From: Turritopsis dohrnii
Taxonomy: Eukaryota > Cnidaria > Hydrozoa > Anthoathecata > Oceaniidae
DNA: 64,000 nucleotides
Reading direction: 5' to 3'
Assembly (NCBI GenBank): GCA_027922465.2
Contig: BQMF02000037.1
Span: 1,364,001 to 1,428,000 of the forward strand
Shown: positions 58,589 through 64,000 of the stretch, one piece after another
Layout of the letters: each line of letters starts with the position of its first letter
Numbering within the stretch: the first letter of the stretch is position 1
Position numbers and translations under genes: made by a program
Notes under the pieces: model-generated
Told to the model about the DNA's origin: nothing
Databases searched by the model: none
The model's input: only the letters and a program-made list of their open reading frames with translations

Positions 58589-58645
58589 TTTTTTTGGGGG
58601 GTTTTTTTGGGGTTTTTTTTTGGGTTTTTTTTGGGTTTTTTTTAT
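58589..58645 (+). repeat. T-runs interleaved with G-runs
   Basis: Runs of G (6, 4, 3 and 3) alternate with runs of seven to nine T. This is telomere-like in style and a quadruplex candidate on the plus strand. Confidence 0.8.
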
Positions 58646-58689
58646 AAACAACCAAATTTAGATCTTAGTAACGTTACTTAAAAAAGTCA

Positions 58690-59075
58690 TCGTGTTTTAA
58701 TAGCAGTGTTGCATGCTTAATTTGTTGCTGAGAATTAATCGAAATTATATATGTCCCACCTTAGAAACCATTGTGTACATTTAAGTTGTTAAATCAAAGT
58801 ATAAATTATAAAGTTTCGAAATAAATGAAGCAAATGCGATGTCGTCAAATTCAAACACGGAATTTATTAATGTATCTAAGTATAAAGTCTGGGACATTCA
58901 AATCGTACTGCATCCCACTAACAACCTATGGTAACAATCTTAAGAAATGAGCTGTAGCAATGCTAGTGCTGCAACATTTCAACATTTCATGTTGCTAATT
59001 TATAAAAGAACCTGGTAGTACTGTTCCTTAACTTTTAGAGAACTATATTTACTAGTATTGCTTATAAACTTATTG
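58690..59075 (+). mobile_element. Non-coding repeat, AAGCAAC family, copy 3
   Basis: CTTAATTTGTTGCTGAGAAT and ATTGCTTATAAACTTATTGC match the ends of copy 1 (36820). The middle ATGTATCTAAGTATAAAGTC is shared as well. It ends about 320 bp before the GPCR gene. Confidence 0.7.
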
Positions 59076-59397
59076 CTTCCTAAAAATACTTGAATTCGAG
59101 CTAGAAGTACATAGAGAAGCTCTCCAAAGGAGGAAGGTGTTTTATCAAGTTACGTGCAAAATAGAAAGTTGTGTCATTTTGTTCAAGACACCATTATTAG
59201 CCATCGTCTGTTCCTATACTGTTAATAGAATTAAAAAGAAAATCGTCGCTCTTTAAAACTTAGCAGATGCAGATATATTGTGGCTGATTAAAAAGGACGA
59301 TTATAATTTTCATGCTTTATAATGAGTTTTGTTCAAACAACGTAAAGTATTAAAATCAAATCGTCTGTTAAGATTTCATTTATTTGTTTCGATTAAG

Positions 59398-60363
59398 ATG
59401 GCAAACAAGATGGAACTAGCGAACGTTACTTGGAGTAATAAAATAACGTATTTTTCAAGATTATCTGAACTGACGGATTCTCAACGTTTGTATATTACGA
59501 TACAAAACATTATGATTTCCATATTAACTGTATCGTTAAATACCTTGGTTGCCATCGGCTTACAACAAACAAAACAAACACAGAAGAAGATTTCGTTGAA
59601 GCTGTTTTTCATGATGTCTGTTTGTGACATTGGTACTGGTGTGTTAGTTAATCCATTGCTGGCAGTTATTCACGGATATTACTACCAGAAAGAATATTCT
59701 AAGCTTCATCTGGCTGTAGATTGTATCCAGTACTTCACCCCTCATGCATCTCTCCTTATTCTCTGTTTGATTTTTTTCGATCGTTACGCTCGCATACGGT
59801 TCGCGCACAAGTACAAATTGACAATGACGAAACGCAAGATCTGCAGAGCAATCTGGATAATTTTCGCAACAACGTCATTTGGTACGGCATTGGTTTGTAT
59901 AAGAAGCCTATCAGGTTTTTACTACCAACTTAGTGTTTTAATTATTGTGATCGACACTTGTATTTTCTCGCTAATGATTCTTTTCAACATCATGATTATC
60001 GTTGCCATGCAACTTCATCAACGAAGACAAACGTTGAACCATCGTAAAGTATCGTCCGTTGAACGAAAAATTACGAAACTCACGCAACTCACATTCGTGT
60101 TACTATGCATCTTCTATCTACCGTACATCTTAACAATCTTTGCGACGTTAGCATTACTACCGAAACAGCCGCAGATACTTACGTTTTTGCGATACTTTGC
60201 GAGTAGTTTCACCTTCTGTAATGCCGCTGCAAACGCCGCCCTGTTGTTTAGTATGAACAAAGGACTATGGTTATGGTTGTTGCGCAGAAAAGCGAAACAG
60301 GAAGATTTAAAAGTTTATTTCAAAAACTCAGAGACATCAAATGACCAAGGCATAGAACTGTAG
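59398..60363 (+). CDS. Rhodopsin-family (class A) G-protein-coupled receptor, single exon
   Basis: The 321-residue frame has seven hydrophobic helices. It shows Asn in TM1 (SLNTLVAIGL), Asp in TM2 (SVCDIGTG), a TM3 ending in the ionic-lock DRY (FFDRYARIRF), Trp in TM4 (AIWIIFA), Pro in TM6 (FYLPYILT), and a TM7 where the usual NPxxY is replaced by CNAAANAALLF. An N-glycosylation site (NVT) is in the short N-terminus. The C-tail is about 35 residues. I chose the ATG at 59398 because AG directly precedes it; an in-frame ATG at 59329 would add 23 residues rich in basic amino acids. The ligand is unknown; intronless orphan receptors of this size are common in cnidarians. The gene is convergent with FPPS, 456 bp apart. 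Confidence 0.9.
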   Translation: MANKMELANVTWSNKITYFSRLSELTDSQRLYITIQNIMISILTVSLNTLVAIGLQQTKQTQKKISLKLFFMMSVCDIGTGVLVNPLLAVIHGYYYQKEYSKLHLAVDCIQYFTPHASLLILCLIFFDRYARIRFAHKYKLTMTKRKICRAIWIIFATTSFGTALVCIRSLSGFYYQLSVLIIVIDTCIFSLMILFNIMIIVAMQLHQRRQTLNHRKVSSVERKITKLTQLTFVLLCIFYLPYILTIFATLALLPKQPQILTFLRYFASSFTFCNAAANAALLFSMNKGLWLWLLRRKAKQEDLKVYFKNSETSNDQGIEL

Positions 60364-60391
60364 AGGAGTTTCTTTTTTTTTGTCAGTATTA

Positions 60392-60515
60392 TAGTGGTCA
60401 AAATTGTCAACCAATCACTGCGATGAAGAGCATTCTTATTGAAATAGCGTGCATATTTTTATAAAAAGGCACTCCTTCGCAGTGATTTTTCAACAAATTT
60501 TCCCAAACTGGGATG
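60392..60515. mobile_element. MITE, ACTCCTTCG family, copy 4
   Basis: TAGTGGTCAAAATTGTCAAC, AATCACTGCGATGAAGAGCA, GGCACTCCTTCGCAGTGATT and ACTGGG define the copy, placed between the convergent GPCR and FPPS genes, probably in a 3' UTR. Confidence 0.75.
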
Positions 60516-60819
60516 AGGTCATACTTTCGTTCTGGTTGAAAAATCTCTTATTTTCGTTTGAATGAATGAGGCATTACGCAACTATTTGCTCGTTTAAGCA
60601 GATGAAAATAACAATGTTTCGACCGCCGACTGTGATGATCGCATCTTGTTAAGCAAACATGGTTTCGTCCACAGGGAACTGAAAAGATAAGAAAAAAATC
60701 AAAGGAAAACAAACATTGATTCAGACGGTATAGCAGTAATATTTAAAATGATGGATTCGCTCATATAAAAAAACTCTATTCATACCTAATAATGATCACA
60801 ACAGTTAAAAATTATTCCA

Positions 60820-61887
60820 CTATTTTTGACGTTTGTATATCTTATGGACTAGAAAAATAAATAAATCCTTGGGGAAATGTTCCGAATGAGAGTTAATGAA
60901 TTCACAAATATTCTTGTAGCTGTCTTCTTCGTACTCTTTGTACACAGTCCGCAAGTCAAGTTTGTTATACAAGTCCTTTATGACGCGAACTGACTTTTCG
61001 TCATCTTTCCCGTAATTCGCTTTCAGTATTTCCAAATCGGACGGATCGCACCGTTCCAGAGCCTTAACCACCAACCAGGAGCATTTCCTGTCCTCAATAT
61101 CGCGACCCACTTTACCCATTACTTCTGGGTCACCGTAACAGTCCAGGTAGTCGTCCTGCACTTGAAAGAACTCTCCTAACTTCATCAGAACTGCCTCAGC
61201 CTCCCTAAATATGTTTGCATCTGTTATTTCGGCAACATGCATGCCAAGTAACACCGGCAAATAAAACGAATAGTACGCCGTCTTATATTTGACGATCGAT
61301 TTGTATTTTTCCATGGTGAATTTCTCCAAGGAGAACTCTTCAGTGGGCGGATCTGATGCAAGCATGTCGAGCTCCTGACCCATTGCCGTCAAGTAAATGA
61401 TGCTATGGAATGCTTTGTACAACTGGAAAATGTACGATGTCTCGCTAAAATGGCTATCGACCAAGCGGAAAATACATTGTTCCATCAAGTAGGTGTCATT
61501 GATCGCAACTAAACCGCACTGTTTATACCAGCACGGTTTTCCGCGTCGCAATTCTGAGCGATCCATAATATCGTCAGCAACCAGAAAAACGGCTTGAAGT
61601 ATTTCCACGCACCAGCCTAAACAAATAGCTTTGTGGATATCATCTTTGGATGGGCTGCCCTTCCGTAGAAAGTCAACGGTACCAACGACCATCATGCCTC
61701 TGGACTTCTTGCCGTCAAATGTGTTGTAATCCAATGCTTTTCGTAACCAGCCAGCAGCTTGGCCCAGTTCAGGATCCCTCTCATCCTTTTCCACCAATTC
61801 ATTCACCAGGTTTTGAAAGGCATTGTCAAACTCCTTCTTATAATTTAGAATTTTATCATTGAACTCAAACAGTGCTTTGCTACCCAT
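60820..61887 (-). CDS. FDPS: Farnesyl diphosphate synthase (class I trans-prenyltransferase), intronless
   Basis: The 355-residue frame is complete (family 340-420). It condenses IPP with DMAPP and GPP to make FPP for sterol, dolichol and prenylation pathways. The first Asp-rich motif DDIMD is at residues 105-109, followed by RRGKPCWY, and the second, DDYLD, at 245-249. KSIVKYKTAYYSFYLP and CSWLVVKALER are conserved, and the C-terminus HKIYKRQK matches the usual YKRRK. The two residues that set chain length lie 5 and 4 before DDIMD; here they are Val100-Phe101 instead of Phe-Phe. The coding region has no introns, unlike most animal FPPS genes, so retrocopy origin is possible. An acceptor-like TTTAG lies 3 bases before the ATG. 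A 5' fragment of a second copy is at 52745-52865. Confidence 0.95.
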   Translation of the reverse strand: MGSKALFEFNDKILNYKKEFDNAFQNLVNELVEKDERDPELGQAAGWLRKALDYNTFDGKKSRGMMVVGTVDFLRKGSPSKDDIHKAICLGWCVEILQAVFLVADDIMDRSELRRGKPCWYKQCGLVAINDTYLMEQCIFRLVDSHFSETSYIFQLYKAFHSIIYLTAMGQELDMLASDPPTEEFSLEKFTMEKYKSIVKYKTAYYSFYLPVLLGMHVAEITDANIFREAEAVLMKLGEFFQVQDDYLDCYGDPEVMGKVGRDIEDRKCSWLVVKALERCDPSDLEILKANYGKDDEKSVRVIKDLYNKLDLRTVYKEYEEDSYKNICEFINSHSEHFPKDLFIFLVHKIYKRQK

Positions 61888-61892
61888 TATCT

Positions 61893-62984
61893 AAACACGA
61901 AAGTAGTCAGTTAAGTAGAAGTGAATCCAGCAACTGCAACAAAACAAATGCTTTCCTCAATTTTCCAAATCACAAACGATACTTCAATGTAGGAAGCACT
62001 AGTAACAAACGAGAATCAGATTTTTAACGAGAAAGCATGATATAAATAAGTTCAAGTCTAATAAGTTCTAGTCTGTGAAAAAACTGTACTATATAAATGA
62101 AAAGATCTCTATAAAAAAAACCTAAGATAAAGAATTTTACATTGGAGAGTTACATTTGAATTAAAAATTCTGTTGGACGGAATATGATACTTTCAATCTG
62201 ATTTATAATAAGTGGAAGTTGTTATGGACTGCTAGTATTTTTTATCCAATAGACCGTCAATGAAATTCCGAAAAGAAAATGATTGCAAAACACTATGAAA
62301 ACTTTAGAAGGAGTATTGTATTTAAAAATTTGGAATGTACCAGTTATAATCTTCGTCATGAATTGAGTGAATTTTTATTTTCATGTGTTTGCAACACTAT
62401 TTCAAACATTATTACGAATATTTATTACAGGATGGTTCCTCAGTCATAGGGATCAGTCACAAATGAGATTTTTGACCCCTCCTCAACATGCGTCAACTTT
62501 GCCCCTCCCCTTGAGTTTATGTCATCTTCTGGAAAGAGACCCTAATTTTTCTAAGAAAATGAAAAAAGAAATCACAAATTTTAAAGAAACAAAGCAAAGA
62601 GAAGAAACCAATTTTTATAAATTGAACTTTGTTGAAGTCATAGCTGGCTAATGTTTCATAACTCTGGCACAGTAACACTATCCATATATAAATCAATCTG
62701 GAAATCCAATTACAAATTGTTTCTTATCTGAGAATAGTCTTTGGTCACTTTGTTTGGTCTTCAGATAAAATCTCAATAATGGCAATTATATATATTTCGT
62801 GACTTTCTCTCAACTCCTGCCGCCTGTATAATTTTATTTTATTTTTATTCAACAATAACTTGTGTTGATCTGAGGATACAGAAAAGATGAAAGATTTAAG
62901 GCCAATCATATTGGAAACCAATGTGGACATCTGAAGTATTACTGGGTTTACATTACAAACCATAAAACATTGTATAGTTGTACA
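61893..62984. other. Upstream region of FPPS, unassigned
   Basis: It should hold the FPPS promoter. The open frame 62367-62651 shows no domain. No shared repeat was recognised. Confidence 0.4.
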
Positions 62985-63150
62985 GGGTGTTTCAAAAAAG
63001 TGGAAACAAGAAATATTCCTGCAGCTTTTAAAGTACGTATATATAATCAATTTTATTCTTTATAAATTTTATATCAATGGATCAATTTACAAAAACACAG
63101 ACAGTTATATACATAACAAAGCCACTGTTTTGCAGGCTTGAATACATTTT
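62985..63150 (+). repeat. Dispersed repeat, copy B
   Basis: CAGGGTGTTTCAAAAAAGTG, TATAAATTTTATATCAATGG and AACAAAGCCACTGTTTTG align with 20669-20965. The start resembles the TIR style of mariner-type elements, but no partner end was found. Confidence 0.55.
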
Positions 63151-63755
63151 ACATAAGCAACTACTTTAATTGAGAGTCTTATTGTCTTTATAGGGCCTTT
63201 CCTCTTGAAACTCAAACAAGAAACGCCATGCATTTTAACAAATTGCGTAAAAGTTTTATTTTATAATTTCACAATTATGTTAATTTTGTTTGGAAGATTT
63301 AGTTGTCAAATTTCCTTTATTAAGCCACAGACAAATAAAAAATTCTTGATCAATTTAGAATGATGACATCATTTAGGAACACCTCCAGGGAAAAAAAAGC
63401 GTGTATCACAGATCAAAAGTCAAATGAAAAATTGGTTAATCTGTTAATCAAGTTCATCTGCAAATATCGAGATATACAAAAATAATCAAAGTACAAGGTG
63501 ATAACAATCTCAATGATTTATCACACCTCAGGAATTATGAAATCACTTAAAGTTAATAAAACTGAAGACTAATTCAAATATAAAGCGTCTTCTGAAATAC
63601 GTTGATGAAGATTTTCACCAAATCACTAAAATTTGAAAAAAATTGTGTTCCCCTCCAGAGATAATAAAAGAAGATCTAAGAATTACAAATTTAAGAATTA
63701 CAAGTGGATTTTTATAACCATGCACTTCCAAGATATAGGTCTACATTGTTACATA
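63151..63755. other. Unassigned AT-rich DNA
   Basis: No gene was recognised. AAAAAAAAGCGTGTA at about 63397-63411 may be an isolated end of the CACGC family. Confidence 0.4.
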
Positions 63756-64000
63756 CACGCTTTTTATATAAGAATAATTTTATAAGAACACAAGCCTCAG
63801 ATGTGGCAAAAAAATAAGAGCAAAATAAGAACAATCTGAACTCAAGTCATTGTTCCAAAATTAAGAACAGCCTGAGCCTGAATTCTCTCACTGATAAACG
63901 GTTTAGAAGTTTGGGTTTTTTTTCACTTTTTTTCGCTTTCAATAATGTACGAATGGATCATTACCGAACAGCAACCATGGTTTTTACCAGTTGTTTTTTA
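63756..64000. mobile_element. Tc1/mariner-like MITE, CACGC family, copy 3 (cut by window end)
   Basis: The left end CACGCTTTTTATATAAGAAT follows TA (63754-63755). AAGCCTCAGATGTGG and AACAGCCTGAGCCTGAATTC match the inverted right half of copy 1. Confidence 0.7.

Noticed and set aside
59329..59397. Upstream in-frame ATG of the GPCR
   Set aside because: The 23 extra residues are basic and unlike receptor N-termini, and AG directly before the ATG at 59398 marks a likely 5' end of the mature mRNA. It is not excluded, only less likely.
61893..62651. Possible exon upstream of FPPS, and the frame at 62367-62651
   Set aside because: FPPS is complete from its own ATG, and no donor joining an upstream coding exon could be supported.

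Overview
The window looks like nuclear DNA of an animal. It is AT-rich, has spliced genes with GT-AG introns, and carries clear metazoan orthologues (UFC1, MPDU1, a paired-like homeobox gene, farnesyl diphosphate synthase, a rhodopsin-type GPCR) in a sea of transposons. I lean towards a cnidarian, perhaps a hydrozoan. The reasons are the mix of DIRS, PIF/Harbinger, pogo, MULE-like and hAT-like elements, and four genes whose start codons lie 3 to 36 bases after a 3' splice acceptor, as spliced-leader trans-splicing would leave. The taxon is inference.

Layout. 1-8.4 kb is almost all repeats: a complex repeat (R1), a MULE-like element (3131-5040) and a stack of elements nested in one another (5213-8211). 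This stack lies in the first intron of UFC1, whose first coding exon is at 8484-8606 (minus). 8.7-17.2 kb has small MITEs and a recent tandem duplication (10566-16550), one copy of which was split by a 2126-bp transposon. At 18.0-22.8 kb a 52-residue two-exon gene (minus) and MPDU1 (plus, five exons) start from a shared spacer of 317 bp. A four-exon paired-like homeobox gene (minus) runs from 25.1 to 35.1 kb. Its 8.4-kb intron holds a 73-bp tandem array with a 292-bp higher-order unit and extreme strand asymmetry.

36.8-58.4 kb is a transposon graveyard: a DIRS-type pseudoelement, a gag-only element with inverted ends, two more R1 copies, several MITEs, an intact MADF/BESS-like ORF beside a Harbinger transposase fragment, and a Harbinger element carrying a LINE and a MITE inside it, with pogo debris next to it. 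A broken copy of the start of the FPPS gene sits at 52.7-52.9 kb. At 59.4-61.9 kb an intronless GPCR (plus) and an intronless FPPS (minus) converge. The remainder is non-coding apart from a repeat end cut by the window edge.

The host genes do not form an obvious pathway. MPDU1 serves dolichol-linked sugar donors, FPPS feeds the same isoprenoid branch (dolichol, prenylation), and UFC1 belongs to the UFM1 system of the ER, but they are 10-50 kb apart. No tRNA, rRNA or CRISPR array was recognised. All homology statements rest on reading motifs by eye, without any database search.
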